A stretch of DNA of 64,000 bases from positions 62,001 through 126,000 of the forward strand of contig OZ246962.1 in assembly GCA_965232255.1 (NCBI GenBank). Reading direction: 5' to 3'. Of the stretch, positions 25,850-34,850 are shown in pieces. Numbering within the stretch: position 1 is the stretch's first letter; each line of letters starts with the position of its first letter. The stretch is from Endozoicomonas sp965232255 (GTDB lineage: Bacteria > Pseudomonadota > Gammaproteobacteria > Pseudomonadales > Endozoicomonadaceae). The notes under the pieces are model-generated. The model did no database searches. It was not told where the DNA came from and was given only the letters and a program-made list of their open reading frames with translations. A program made the position numbers and the translations under genes.

Positions 25850-26264
25850 CGTGTCGCGACCATAATCATCGAAAACCTCGCGAGAAACCCAGTACTTTTA
25901 GTACTGGGAGGGATAGCGACCAGCCTGATAAGGCTGGAAAACTAACTTCTTTTGATATCAGCACTTTCGGCATCTTCCAGTATTGCGGTTAAAATAGTCA
26001 CTGCTATTATTCACCTGTCTTTGCAGACCTACCTCCGCACCCGAGGGCATAAAGGCTGGAGGAATGTTAAGCCTGCGGAGTTCGTGTGAGACTTGGGGAG
26101 CATGGGTTGATTCGCCATCGTACTTGTGCCCTTTGGGTAAAAGCTCCCAACGTGGAACTTTTGCGCGAAAACCAAGCCTGTTCCCTGAGCAACGAACGAT
26201 GAAACAGGAAGCCTGTTGGGTGACTAACAGGAATCCCGCTCCTTCAGGGGCGGGAGGATGTCAA
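25850..26264 (+). mobile_element. Internally deleted IS605/IS1341-type element
   Basis: The left part carries two hairpins (CCCAGTAC/GTACTGGG at 25888-25908 and CCAGCC/GGCTGG at 25920-25937) that match, in inverted orientation, the left-end hairpins of the element at 52497-52546. The right part ends in a CCCGCTCC/GGGGCGGG hairpin at 26235-26254 followed by AGGATGTCAA, identical in layout to the right end at 51171-51200. Between them only a C-terminal tnpB scrap remains (26050-26225, reading on the + strand as MLSLRSSCETWGAWVDSPSY and on), so roughly 1 kb of the usual element is missing. It is a non-autonomous, MITE-like relic. Outer left boundary is approximate. Confidence 0.75.
26037..26059 (+). 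repeat. Copy of the CCCGAGGGCATAAAG motif at an internal deletion junction
   Basis: The 23 bases from 26037 differ by one base from the insert at 51481-51503 and by one base insertion from that at 52121-52144 (both read on the minus strand there). Here the motif lies exactly where the left-end sequence of the deleted IS element meets its tnpB C-terminal scrap. Confidence 0.6.
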
Positions 26265-26374
26265 CAAGATGCAAACTTGCGTTGAAGTCCCTGTCGCACA
26301 GTGTTCCACACCAAGAATACTCTCATTGTCTGTCTACCACCGTTAATTTACCGTGCAAATACCCACAGTCCAGT

Positions 26375-27625
26375 CTAGCGGTAAAGCCTGAACATTTCTT
26401 CCGCCAAAATAGACAGCCCTTTTTCCACAATCTCCTGATCGCGGGTGAAGGTTAACCGCAGACACTCGTGCTTGTGATGCCAGTCGTCGTTCATGCCCGG
26501 GAAGAAATAGTGACCGGAAACCATCAACACATTACGCGCCTTCAGTCGTTCATACAGTTCCAGGCTGGAAATCGGCAACCCCGCAAACCACAGCCATAAA
26601 AACATGGCCCCCTCGGTCTTGTGTACGCGCCAGGGGATATTGCCCATTTTTCTCTTCAGGCAGTCAAGGGCAAAACGGGCACGGTTTTCGTAGTAAGGAC
26701 GAATTACCTGCTCACACAACGAATTGATGCTGTCATCACGGATCATCTCCAGTGCCAACAAGCTACCAATACTGTTGGGCGCCAGGTTCATAATGGCATT
26801 AATACCCGACAATGCCTGAATAACTGACTCACAGGCCACCACGATACCCGTACGTACTGCCGGTAACCCAAGCTTCGACAGACTCAGGCAGAGAATCGTA
26901 TGTTCATTCCAGTGTGGCGTGACCCTGGTAAAAGTCAGTTTGGGAAAAGGTATACCGTAAGCGCCATCAACAATCAGCGGGATATCGTGTTCGCAAGCCA
27001 GACTATCTAGCCGTGCCATCTCCTGATCGGTCAGCACATTGCCGGTGGGATTAGTGGGCCGTGACACACACAACGCAGCAACACTGTCGTCAACCACCAA
27101 ATCCTGAAAGTTAACCCGGTATTTGAATGTGTGCTGATCCAGATGCTCAATATCTGGCTTGTTGGCGGTGAAGAAATCCTGACTCAAGCCGCAGTCCACA
27201 TAACCGATGTACTCAGGCGCCATAGGTAACTGAATACGTTTGTGACTGCCATCCTGCTGGCTGCCGGCAAACATATTGAACAGCATAAAAAATGCCGCCT
27301 GACTGCCATTGGTCAGAGCAATATTGCGCTCGGTCAGGGGCCAGCCAAACTGTCGTTTAAGATAAGCAGCCACTTCGCGAACAAAATTTTTCTCACCTTG
27401 GGGTGGGTCGTAGGTACCCACCAGCCGGGTAAACTCAGTCTGACTATCAGTAATATCGCGCAATCGCTGGCGAAAAACGGCATCCACCTCCGGGATATGG
27501 GCAGGATTGCCGCCGCCCATCATGATTTTATCCTGACCGTCGGCAAGTGCATTACCCAAGTCGTCCATCAGCGACAGGATACCGGAGTGGCTGGTAAATT
27601 TTTCGCCAAAGGCGGAGAGCTTCAT
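26375..27625 (-). CDS. avtA: Valine--pyruvate aminotransferase
   Basis: The 416-residue PLP enzyme transfers the amino group between valine (or alpha-aminobutyrate) and pyruvate/alanine. It opens MKLSAFGEKFTSHSGILSLM followed by GGGNPAHIP, the AvtA N-terminus. Fold-type I landmarks are NPTGN, DGAYGIPFP and the PLP-lysine region LCLSLSKLGLPAVRTG. The C-terminal VSGHYFFPGM is also family-specific. Length matches E. coli AvtA (417). It is divergent from the polyene operon, from which it is separated by 167 bases. Confidence 0.93.
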   Translation of the reverse strand: MKLSAFGEKFTSHSGILSLMDDLGNALADGQDKIMMGGGNPAHIPEVDAVFRQRLRDITDSQTEFTRLVGTYDPPQGEKNFVREVAAYLKRQFGWPLTERNIALTNGSQAAFFMLFNMFAGSQQDGSHKRIQLPMAPEYIGYVDCGLSQDFFTANKPDIEHLDQHTFKYRVNFQDLVVDDSVAALCVSRPTNPTGNVLTDQEMARLDSLACEHDIPLIVDGAYGIPFPKLTFTRVTPHWNEHTILCLSLSKLGLPAVRTGIVVACESVIQALSGINAIMNLAPNSIGSLLALEMIRDDSINSLCEQVIRPYYENRARFALDCLKRKMGNIPWRVHKTEGAMFLWLWFAGLPISSLELYERLKARNVLMVSGHYFFPGMNDDWHHKHECLRLTFTRDQEIVEKGLSILAEEMFRLYR

Positions 27626-27792
27626 GGGCGTCCCTGAATGGTCACGGGTTAATACTGATGAATTAATAAAAGCGCTGTTATATCAATGGTCAGATTGGCT
27701 GTCCACACCACTTTTGGTACTTACTGATACCAGCGCCCCACTATCAGCAGCCAGCAGCAAACAAAGCTCACACCATTCAAGAGGACGGATCC

Positions 27793-28524
27793 ATGCAATT
27801 GACTTTTGCCATTAAACGTTGGGATGCCTGGATTCCCGGTGTTCGTGGCTACCAGAAATGGCAGCAGTTTCTACGCTCAAAAAAACAATCAGACACCAAT
27901 GAACCGTTTGCCAACGTAGAATACCAGTGCCTGAAACCAGCCCAAGCTCGAAGGTTGAGCGACATCAGCAAAATAACTCTGGACGTGACCCTTAACACGG
28001 GTAAAGACGAACAAATATCTTCAATCTTTGCTTCACGCCGCGGTGAAGTAAGCCGAATAGCACAGCTACTCAGTGATATTTGCGTGGGTGAGGAACTGTC
28101 CCCAACAGCCTTTAGCATGTCGGTTCATAACACGACATCTGGCTTGTACTCAATTCAAAGTGCCAACCGATCGCCCTCAACAACCATTGCCGCCGGACAT
28201 GACACCGTTATGTCTGGTTTGGTGACAGTGGCCACATTATTGGCATCGGGGCAGCCAGAGGTTTTATTGGTAATCACCGAAGACCGGATGCCAGATATCT
28301 ATCATCCCTTTACGATACCCGGCGAGCAACCGGTAGCCGCCGCCTTGTTACTGACGCCTGGCGACGACATATCCTTTGAGAAATTGAGCGCTGATCAACC
28401 TGACAACATTGCCGGTACCAGTGATCAAGTTATCGAGATCATCAAAACCATAATCACTGGCGACCCTGGCTTGATTTGTGGCGAAAGAATGCACTACCAG
28501 ATCCATCGCACTGGTAAACATTGA
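27793..28524 (+). CDS. Beta-ketoacyl synthase-like chain-length factor of the aryl-polyene-type cluster
   Basis: The 243-residue protein corresponds to the truncated ketosynthase-like proteins found at the start of aryl polyene clusters (ApeC type). It has only the N-terminal half of a KS fold: IFASRRGEVSRIAQLLSDI, SPTAFSMSVHNTTSGLYSIQ and AAGHDTVMSGLVTVATLLAS. The position of the catalytic cysteine is occupied by other residues, as expected for a factor that pairs with an active KS and sets chain length. A good GAGGA site precedes the ATG at 27793. It starts the 13-gene operon and is followed by an unexplained 382-base gap. Confidence 0.8.
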   Translation: MQLTFAIKRWDAWIPGVRGYQKWQQFLRSKKQSDTNEPFANVEYQCLKPAQARRLSDISKITLDVTLNTGKDEQISSIFASRRGEVSRIAQLLSDICVGEELSPTAFSMSVHNTTSGLYSIQSANRSPSTTIAAGHDTVMSGLVTVATLLASGQPEVLLVITEDRMPDIYHPFTIPGEQPVAAALLLTPGDDISFEKLSADQPDNIAGTSDQVIEIIKTIITGDPGLICGERMHYQIHRTGKH

Positions 28525-28906
28525 AATGGCATCTGTTCTGGTTAAATGCGACAAATGTCGATTTACTGGATGCTGCTTTCCACTTCGCACTGTTGATTCT
28601 TTGAACCTTACCCTTGTCGTATTACTGCTGATTTCACTACCTTCAGCAGAAAAGTCACTGCGCTAAAGACGGATTCAGCAGACGATAAGCTGGCACTTCC
28701 GCGTATTTCTGAAATAAATACGGACAGTTAGACTGATGCGCATGGAAGTAAACGAATTGGAGTAGCAGAGATCATTGAGGTAAGAGTCAGCTTGCGATTT
28801 TCAGCCAATCCATTACCACGACTCGATGGAGCGCTCTCTGGTGTTAAAACAAAACAATTAACTCACAATCTTGAGCAGAATTTTCGAACGAAGCTGGTAG
28901 AAATCT
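28525..28906 (+). other. Gap inside the polyene operon
   Basis: I find no supportable gene in these 382 bases, although the rest of the operon is packed with overlapping genes. In related clusters a lysophospholipid acyltransferase-like gene and a first ACP often lie here. A short open frame (28478-28666) overlaps the preceding gene and has no domain. The stretch may be what remains after deletion, or an untranslated spacer with an internal promoter for the downstream genes. Confidence 0.45.
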
Positions 28907-29161
28907 ATGGAAAAACTCAAGCAAGAACTCAAAGAACTGATTATTTCCTCTCTGGACCTTGAAGACGTCACTGTGGCAGATATTAAAGACGACGAACCAT
29001 TATTCGTTGATGGGCTTGGGCTGGACTCTATTGACGCCCTGGAACTGGGGATTGCCATTAAGAAAAAATACCAGGTCAAACTGGGTACCGATTCCGCTGA
29101 CAATAAAAAGCATTTTGCCTCCATTAACGCTTTGGCGGCATTTGTTTCACAATTTGTCTGA
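28907..29161 (+). CDS. Acyl carrier protein
   Basis: This is an 84-residue acidic ACP. The phosphopantetheine attachment site is Ser41 in GLGLDSIDALELGIAI. The surrounding helices (MEKLKQELKELIISSLDLED, NALAAFVSQFV) fit the four-helix ACP fold. It is the only ACP seen in the cluster; related aryl polyene clusters usually have two (ApeE and ApeF types). It carries the growing aryl-polyene chain for the KS, KR and DH enzymes encoded downstream. Confidence 0.9.
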   Translation: MEKLKQELKELIISSLDLEDVTVADIKDDEPLFVDGLGLDSIDALELGIAIKKKYQVKLGTDSADNKKHFASINALAAFVSQFV

Positions 29162-29211
29162 TTTTTAGCCTCACCCATAGATAATTCCATGAGCAATGAT
29201 GAACAACGCAG

Positions 29212-29781
29212 GTGATTACCATCAAAAAAGTCTGGTACGTCATACTCGGCATTGTATTGGCCTGCTATCCCCTGGTTGTTTATCTGGGGCTGAAAACTCA
29301 TTCGCTCAAGCGTATGACTGTGCTGATCATAGGGGCATTCCTGCTGCGACTTCTGGTGTTGCGTGGCGCCAAATCCGGCAGTTTTAACCATCTGGCCATA
29401 CCAGCCACACTAGCCGGCATTGTTCTGGCGGCCATAACATTGTGGCAAAACAGTGGTCAGGCGTTGTTGTTTTATCCAGTGGTAGCCAGTATCTGCGGTC
29501 TGTGTGTGTTTGCCTGGAGTCTGGTAAAACCACCCAGTGTCATCGAGATTCTGGCCAGGCTACGCGAAGATACGTTGCCACCGGAGGTCGTAGCTTATAC
29601 CCGTAAAGTCACCATGATCTGGTGTCTATTTTTTGTCATCAATGCCGGTATTGCCGGGCTAAGTGTGGCCAGCGGCGATATGGCGTTCTGGACTTTGTAC
29701 AACGGGCTGATTTCCTATGTGCTGATGGGAGTCCTCATGGGGGGAGAGTGGTTGTACCGCAAATGGCTATTAAAAGTATGA
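29212..29781 (+). CDS. Aryl-polyene-cluster membrane protein (COG4648-like)
   Basis: The 189-residue product is almost entirely hydrophobic, with five or so membrane helices (for example VWYVILGIVLACYPLVVYLG and GAFLLRLLVLRG). The conserved central segment VIEILARLREDTLPPEVVAY and the motif VTMIWCLFFVINAGIAG are typical of the membrane protein that accompanies ACP and ligase genes in aryl polyene clusters. Two in-frame TGA codons stand just upstream, so the GTG at 29212 is the first possible start. It overlaps the next gene by ATGA. Its exact role is not established. Confidence 0.75.
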   Translation: MITIKKVWYVILGIVLACYPLVVYLGLKTHSLKRMTVLIIGAFLLRLLVLRGAKSGSFNHLAIPATLAGIVLAAITLWQNSGQALLFYPVVASICGLCVFAWSLVKPPSVIEILARLREDTLPPEVVAYTRKVTMIWCLFFVINAGIAGLSVASGDMAFWTLYNGLISYVLMGVLMGGEWLYRKWLLKV

Positions 29782-31184
29782 TAACGGCGCAAACCAGACT
29801 GTCATTGCAGTCTTTTTTTTCCCGCTCATTGGATTCATACGTTGCCCTTATTGACCATGGGCAAGCATTGACTTGCCGTGCCCTGCGTCACCGCTCACTG
29901 GAGTTGGCCGGCATTATTGCTGACTACGACGAGCAGAACTGGGGCCTTTTCTGCCACGACGCTGGTCGTTTTATTATCAGCCTGCTAGCGCTGCTGGCTG
30001 CGGGCAAAACCATCTACCTGCCTGCCAACAACCAACCCGGTACATTGACCGATTTGTCTGAACACGCCGACATTTTCCTGACCGATGGCGATGGCCACGG
30101 TTTCAACGGTCATTGTCTTTTATTTCAGCAGGCCGGTATTTCTACTGAAGCAATCACTGAGCTGGCGTTGGGCAGCGCCAGTCTGGTCTTTTTTACCTCT
30201 GGCTCCAGCGGCAAACCCAAGGCGATCCGCAAGCAGCTTTGGCAACTGGAAAATGAAGTCACAGTACTTGAGCAACAATGGGGTGAGCAACTAAAAGACG
30301 CTGCCATCCTTGCCGGTGTCGCCCACCAGCATATTTACGGCGTTCTGTTTCGTGTGCTGTGGCCCCTGCTGGCTGGTAGACCTATCGATACTCGGCAGTA
30401 TTACTATCCTGAAACGCTGCTGGCAGCTATTGCCAGCTATAAAAATGTAGCCGTTGTCCTTTCTCCCGCTCAGTTAGAACGACTGCCAGAAGAGTTGGAC
30501 TGGTCACAATGCCGACATAAAGTGGCTGCCGTCTTTTCTTCCGGTGCTCCGTTGCAGCGACATTCTGCCATGGTGGCGGCACGCTGTTTTTCAGTACTGC
30601 CACTGGAAATACTAGGAAGCACAGAAACCGGCGGCGTGGCCTGGCGACAGCAGTGGGCTGCAGCTACTCCCTGGCAGCCGCTTCCGGGTGTGCAAGTGCG
30701 TCTTGACCAGGACGGTTTACTGATTGCTTTCTCACCGTGGATCGATTCACCACAAGTCGGCTGCGTTATGGGCGATCGTGCCGAAATTCGCGCTGACCAA
30801 AGCTTTATCCTCAAGGGTCGGGCTGACCAGATCATTAAAATAGCAGGCATTCGTCTTTCATTAACCAAAATGACCGAGCGATTAAATGCCCAGCCACTGG
30901 TTGCCTGGGCAACCGTACTGGTACTCAACAATAGACGACAACATATTGGTGCCATTTTGGTGCTGAGCACAAGCGGTTGGACCGTGCTACAACAACATGG
31001 ACGGCTGCATACAATTCGTTTGCTGAAACAAGGTCTCGCCCGGCACTTTGACGCCGTGACACTACCAAAAAAATGGCGCTTTGTGCCCGAGAAACCCGTC
31101 AATACTCAGGGCAAGCTGATTCATAAGGAACTGACCGAACTGTTCAATAGCACCAAAGGGGTTTGTCATGAACTGGTTGGATAA
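29778..31184 (+). CDS. Acyl-ACP synthetase (AMP-dependent ligase) of the polyene cluster
   Basis: The ATG at 29778 overlaps the preceding stop (ATGA) and gives 468 residues. It is an ANL-superfamily adenylating enzyme: the phosphate-binding loop FTSGSSGKPKAIRK, GVAHQHIYGVLFR, LGSTETGGVAWRQ and the hinge region ILKGRADQIIKIAGIRLSL are visible. It lacks a carrier domain, so it probably loads an aromatic acid onto the stand-alone ACP. In this cluster the acid would come from the ammonia-lyase at 33230. It overlaps the next gene by 17 bases, indicating translational coupling. Confidence 0.85.
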   Translation: MITAQTRLSLQSFFSRSLDSYVALIDHGQALTCRALRHRSLELAGIIADYDEQNWGLFCHDAGRFIISLLALLAAGKTIYLPANNQPGTLTDLSEHADIFLTDGDGHGFNGHCLLFQQAGISTEAITELALGSASLVFFTSGSSGKPKAIRKQLWQLENEVTVLEQQWGEQLKDAAILAGVAHQHIYGVLFRVLWPLLAGRPIDTRQYYYPETLLAAIASYKNVAVVLSPAQLERLPEELDWSQCRHKVAAVFSSGAPLQRHSAMVAARCFSVLPLEILGSTETGGVAWRQQWAAATPWQPLPGVQVRLDQDGLLIAFSPWIDSPQVGCVMGDRAEIRADQSFILKGRADQIIKIAGIRLSLTKMTERLNAQPLVAWATVLVLNNRRQHIGAILVLSTSGWTVLQQHGRLHTIRLLKQGLARHFDAVTLPKKWRFVPEKPVNTQGKLIHKELTELFNSTKGVCHELVG

Positions 31185-31521
31185 ACCCCTGGTCCGCAGT
31201 GTCGATCAGCAGGAAACTGCCGTCATTCTTAACCTGTACATACCGGATCAGTTGCACTGGTTTCGTGGTCACTTTCCCGGCCATCCTGTGCTGCCCGGCG
31301 TCGTGCAAATCCACTGGGTCATTGGTTACGGTGCACAGTATCTGCATCTCCCAACAGGCATCAAAAAACTGGAAGCAGTCAAATTCAAGCAGCTAATCCT
31401 GCCGAATACGGCGCTGACCTTGCAACTTGCACACAAAGTCAACGGCAAACTTACCTTTTCTTACCAACATAATGCCCAAGAGATGTCGTCTGGGCGTGTC
31501 GTTTATCCTGGCAGCCAGTAA
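31168..31521 (+). CDS. Hot-dog fold 3-hydroxyacyl-ACP dehydratase (FabA/FabZ-like)
   Basis: The 117-residue protein contains HWFRGHFPGHPVLPGVVQIH, the FabZ-type active-site segment with the catalytic His, followed by KKLEAVKFKQLILP, the central helix-to-strand segment of the fold. It corresponds to the ApeI-type subunit. In aryl polyene systems this protein forms a dehydratase pair with the ApeP-type protein encoded at 39606, so the two are likely partners. The start ATG overlaps the ligase gene. Confidence 0.85.
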   Translation: MNWLDKPLVRSVDQQETAVILNLYIPDQLHWFRGHFPGHPVLPGVVQIHWVIGYGAQYLHLPTGIKKLEAVKFKQLILPNTALTLQLAHKVNGKLTFSYQHNAQEMSSGRVVYPGSQ

Positions 31522-31540
31522 TAAAGCGGAGTCATTCATA

Positions 31541-33229
31541 ATGGCAGAAGTCTTCCGCCCATGTGCGGTTATCCCGGTTTTTAACCATCACCAGAAGCTC
31601 GCCGGAGTGATCAGCGCCCTGCGCTTGCACGGGCTGCACTGCATTTTGGTCGATGATGGCAGTAACAGTGAAACCAAAGCGGCGCTGCACCAGTTGGCCA
31701 AAGAGCCATACATCACCGCATGGCAATTAAGCTGGAACCAGGGCAAAGGTACCGCCGTTATGGAAGGGCTGATGCGGGCACAACAGGCAGGATTCAGCCA
31801 CGCCATACAGATTGATGCGGATGGCCAGCACGATACCACGGTCTTGCCCGAGCTGCTTGCCACTGCCAGAACGCACCCAGGGGCACTGATTACCGGCCAA
31901 CCGGTATACGACGATAGCATACCAAAATCACGTCTTTACGGGCGTAAATTCAGTCATGTCTGTGTCTGCATTGAAACGCTATGGGCTCACGCCCCGGATG
32001 CAATGATCGGTTTCCGGGTTTACCCGCTGACCGCTACTTGCCGACTGATCCAGAACACCGACATCACCCGGCGTATGGATTTTGATACGGATATCATGGT
32101 GCGACTTCGTTGGGCCGGCGTAGCCATCAAGGCCGTGCCGGTACGAATTACTTACCCTGAAGATGGACTCTCCCACTTCGATGCGCTGCATGACACTCTG
32201 CGCATCATCTACCTGCACACCCGCCTGCTCTTTGCCATGCCCGGTCACCTGCCGCAGCTGCTGCGAGGTCACACTGACCAGCAGGACTGGCACCAGCTAC
32301 AGGAAAGAGGATCAACTCTCGGCATCAATATCCTGCTGAGCGCTTATCGCGTGTTGGGACAGCGAGCGTTCAGGACATTATTACTGCCAGTAACGACCTA
32401 TTTTTTCCTGACCGGAAAAACCGCACGCCAGGCCTCAAGAGATTATCTGCACCGGTTATACCAGGTAGCTCCGCAATCATTACCGCGCAAACCAGACCGT
32501 TGGTTGTCGTTCCAGCACTTTATGTCGTTCGCAGATGCCCTGACCGACCGTTTTGTCGCCTGTCTCGGGCAAATCTCCCTAAACCGTCTTGATATAGTTG
32601 GCAATGACCTGGTACTGGAGAAGCTAAAACGAAACAACAAAGGTGTCGTATTTCTTACGTCCCATCTGGGCAATATTGACCTGTGCCGAGCACTAGTCAG
32701 CCTCGGTGACATACAACGACCGACACCTGTCAATGTTCTGGTACACACTCATCACGCCGGAGCTTTTCACCGGGTGCTGGCCAAGGCGCACCCTGACACT
32801 CAGTTGCGACTGATCCCGGTGGATACCATTGGGCCCGACACGGCCATAGCACTGAGTGAAATGATTGCCCGGGGCGAGATTGTCGCCATTGCTGCCGATC
32901 GCATCCCAATCAATAGCAAGCAAAGCAACATCACATCGGCACAATTTCTCGGTGCCAGCGCGCGCTTTCCCAAAGGTCCCCTGGTGTTGGCCAGCATTCT
33001 GGAGTGCCCGGTGTTTACGGTATTTTGCACCCGCCAGAGGAAAAACCGTTTTTTGCTGACCATAGAACTCTTTGCCGACCCACTGGTACTGCCAGAGAAA
33101 CAGCGACAGGAACAGATTGCCACTTATGCACAAAACTACGCCGATCGGCTCGAAGCAGTATGCAAACAAGCTCCCCTGGAGTGGTTCAACTTTTTCGACT
33201 ACTGGTCAAAGTCCGGAGCACAGCACTGA
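31541..33229 (+). CDS. Glycosyltransferase family 2 fused to a lysophospholipid-type acyltransferase
   Basis: The ATG at 31541 starts MAEVFRPCAVIPVFNHHQKL, giving 562 residues. Residues 1-240 are a GT-2 domain with VDDGSN and the DxD-type QIDADGQHD around Asp92. Residues about 330-562 are an LPLAT acyltransferase with HLGNID (His375 of the HX4D motif) and the downstream AIAADRIP. The two-domain form is characteristic of the ApeJ-type protein, thought to join the polyene to a lipid-sugar anchor. Its stop abuts the ATG of the lyase gene. Confidence 0.88.
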   Translation: MAEVFRPCAVIPVFNHHQKLAGVISALRLHGLHCILVDDGSNSETKAALHQLAKEPYITAWQLSWNQGKGTAVMEGLMRAQQAGFSHAIQIDADGQHDTTVLPELLATARTHPGALITGQPVYDDSIPKSRLYGRKFSHVCVCIETLWAHAPDAMIGFRVYPLTATCRLIQNTDITRRMDFDTDIMVRLRWAGVAIKAVPVRITYPEDGLSHFDALHDTLRIIYLHTRLLFAMPGHLPQLLRGHTDQQDWHQLQERGSTLGINILLSAYRVLGQRAFRTLLLPVTTYFFLTGKTARQASRDYLHRLYQVAPQSLPRKPDRWLSFQHFMSFADALTDRFVACLGQISLNRLDIVGNDLVLEKLKRNNKGVVFLTSHLGNIDLCRALVSLGDIQRPTPVNVLVHTHHAGAFHRVLAKAHPDTQLRLIPVDTIGPDTAIALSEMIARGEIVAIAADRIPINSKQSNITSAQFLGASARFPKGPLVLASILECPVFTVFCTRQRKNRFLLTIELFADPLVLPEKQRQEQIATYAQNYADRLEAVCKQAPLEWFNFFDYWSKSGAQH

Positions 33230-34810
33230 ATGGCTCATATTGTCCATCCCATGGAGCCCGCACCCTCCCCATTGCAAGACCAACCCGTTATCTTCGGTGC
33301 AGGTCGGCTGACCATTGAAGATATCAACCGGGTCGCCCAGGGAGCCAGCTCAGTCGCACTGACCAAGGCGCCAGCGTTCTGGGAAAAAATCCGCAAAGGC
33401 ACGGAATTTCTCGACCGCCTGTTGGCCGAGGATGGCGTCATCTACGGGGTCACCACTGGTTACGGTGACTCATGTACTCGTGCCGTACCGCACTCGCTGG
33501 TCAATGAGTTACCGCTGCGACTGACTCGTTTTCACGGTTGTGGCCTGGGTCGCTACCTGGATCCGGCACAAGCTCGTGCGGTGATGGCCACCCGCTTGGC
33601 CTCACTGTCACAAGGTGTCTCCGGTGTCAGCAAAGAGCTATTGATCAGAATGGTCTATCTGCTGCAATTGGATATCTTGCCGGTAATTCCCGAAGAAGGC
33701 TCTGTCGGCGCCAGCGGCGACCTTACACCACTGTCGTACGTTGGCGCGATGTTGGTGGGTGAACGGTTGGTTTACCATCGGGGAGAAATTCGTCAGACAA
33801 AAGACGTCTATAAAAAACTGGGTATCGAGCCGCTGACGCTGCGCCCAAAAGAGGGTCTTGCGCTGATGAACGGCACTGCCGTCATGACAGCACTGGCTTG
33901 TGAAGCGTTTGGTCGAGCGGAATACCTGACCCGATTGAGCGCCAGAATTACCGCCAGCGCAACGCTGGCCCTGCGCGGTAATGCCCACCATTTTGACGAG
34001 CACCTGTTTGCTGTCAAGCCACACCCAGGGCAAATTGAAATTGCCGCTATGATTCGCCGGGATCTTGGCCACCACAGCGTACCGCGCAACTCTGCCCGTC
34101 TGCAGGATCGCTACTCAATACGTTGTGCACCACATATTATTGGCGTGCTGCAAGATAGTCTGCCATGGATGCGAAGTTTTATTGAAAATGAGCTAAACAG
34201 TGCCAACGACAATCCGATTATCGATGGCGAAAGAGAGCTTGTACTGCACGGTGGCCACTTCTATGGTGGTCATATTGCCATGGCGATGGACAGCATGAAA
34301 AACGCCGTCGCCAACCTGGCCGATCTGATGGATCGTCAGATGGCCCAGTTGATGGACACGAGGTTCAATAATGGGCTGCCGCCCAATCTTTCCGGGACTG
34401 TCGGTGAACAGGCCGCAATCAATCATGGCTTTAAGGCGGTGCAGATCGGCATCTCGGCCTGGACTGCAGAAGCATTGAAAAACACGATGCCCGCCAGCGT
34501 CTTCTCCCGCTCCACCGAATGCCATAACCAGGACAAAGTGAGCATGGGCACCATTGCCGCCCGAGACTGCCTGCGGGTACTGGAATTAACCGAGCAGGTC
34601 GCTGCCGCCTCATTGTTAGCCGTTCACCAGGCGCTGGCCCTGAGGTTACGCTGTGGGGAATTATGCATTGACGAACTTGGCAGTGATATTGGGCGACAGC
34701 ACGCCATGATCATGTCTGGTTTTACCCTGGTTGATGCCGACCGTTCCCTGGAAATGGATCTGCGCCAACATGTCAACCTGATTCGCCGACAACACTGGCC
34801 TCTTTATTAA
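33230..34810 (+). CDS. MIO-dependent aromatic amino acid ammonia-lyase
   Basis: The 526-residue protein belongs to the HAL/PAL/TAL family. The Ala161-Ser162-Gly163 triad in SVGASGDLTPLSYVGAMLVG cyclises to the MIO electrophile. The tyrosine loop (GVTTGYGDS) and the conserved NSANDNPIID are present. At the substrate-selectivity position the pair is Phe101-His102 (RLTRFHGCGLG); known HALs have Ser-His, TALs His-Leu and PALs Phe-Leu. Its place inside the cluster points to an aromatic acrylic acid starter rather than histidine catabolism, for which the hut genes at 60.7-64 kb exist. The ATG directly follows the previous stop (TGAATG). Confidence 0.88.
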   Translation: MAHIVHPMEPAPSPLQDQPVIFGAGRLTIEDINRVAQGASSVALTKAPAFWEKIRKGTEFLDRLLAEDGVIYGVTTGYGDSCTRAVPHSLVNELPLRLTRFHGCGLGRYLDPAQARAVMATRLASLSQGVSGVSKELLIRMVYLLQLDILPVIPEEGSVGASGDLTPLSYVGAMLVGERLVYHRGEIRQTKDVYKKLGIEPLTLRPKEGLALMNGTAVMTALACEAFGRAEYLTRLSARITASATLALRGNAHHFDEHLFAVKPHPGQIEIAAMIRRDLGHHSVPRNSARLQDRYSIRCAPHIIGVLQDSLPWMRSFIENELNSANDNPIIDGERELVLHGGHFYGGHIAMAMDSMKNAVANLADLMDRQMAQLMDTRFNNGLPPNLSGTVGEQAAINHGFKAVQIGISAWTAEALKNTMPASVFSRSTECHNQDKVSMGTIAARDCLRVLELTEQVAAASLLAVHQALALRLRCGELCIDELGSDIGRQHAMIMSGFTLVDADRSLEMDLRQHVNLIRRQHWPLY

Positions 34811-34850
34811 GACGACGGATTCTATCTCCCATAATTTGACGAAAACCGCA

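Noticed and set aside
33230..34810. Annotation as histidine ammonia-lyase HutH
   Set aside because: It lies inside the polyene operon, far from the hut genes, and its selectivity pair is not the Ser-His of HAL.
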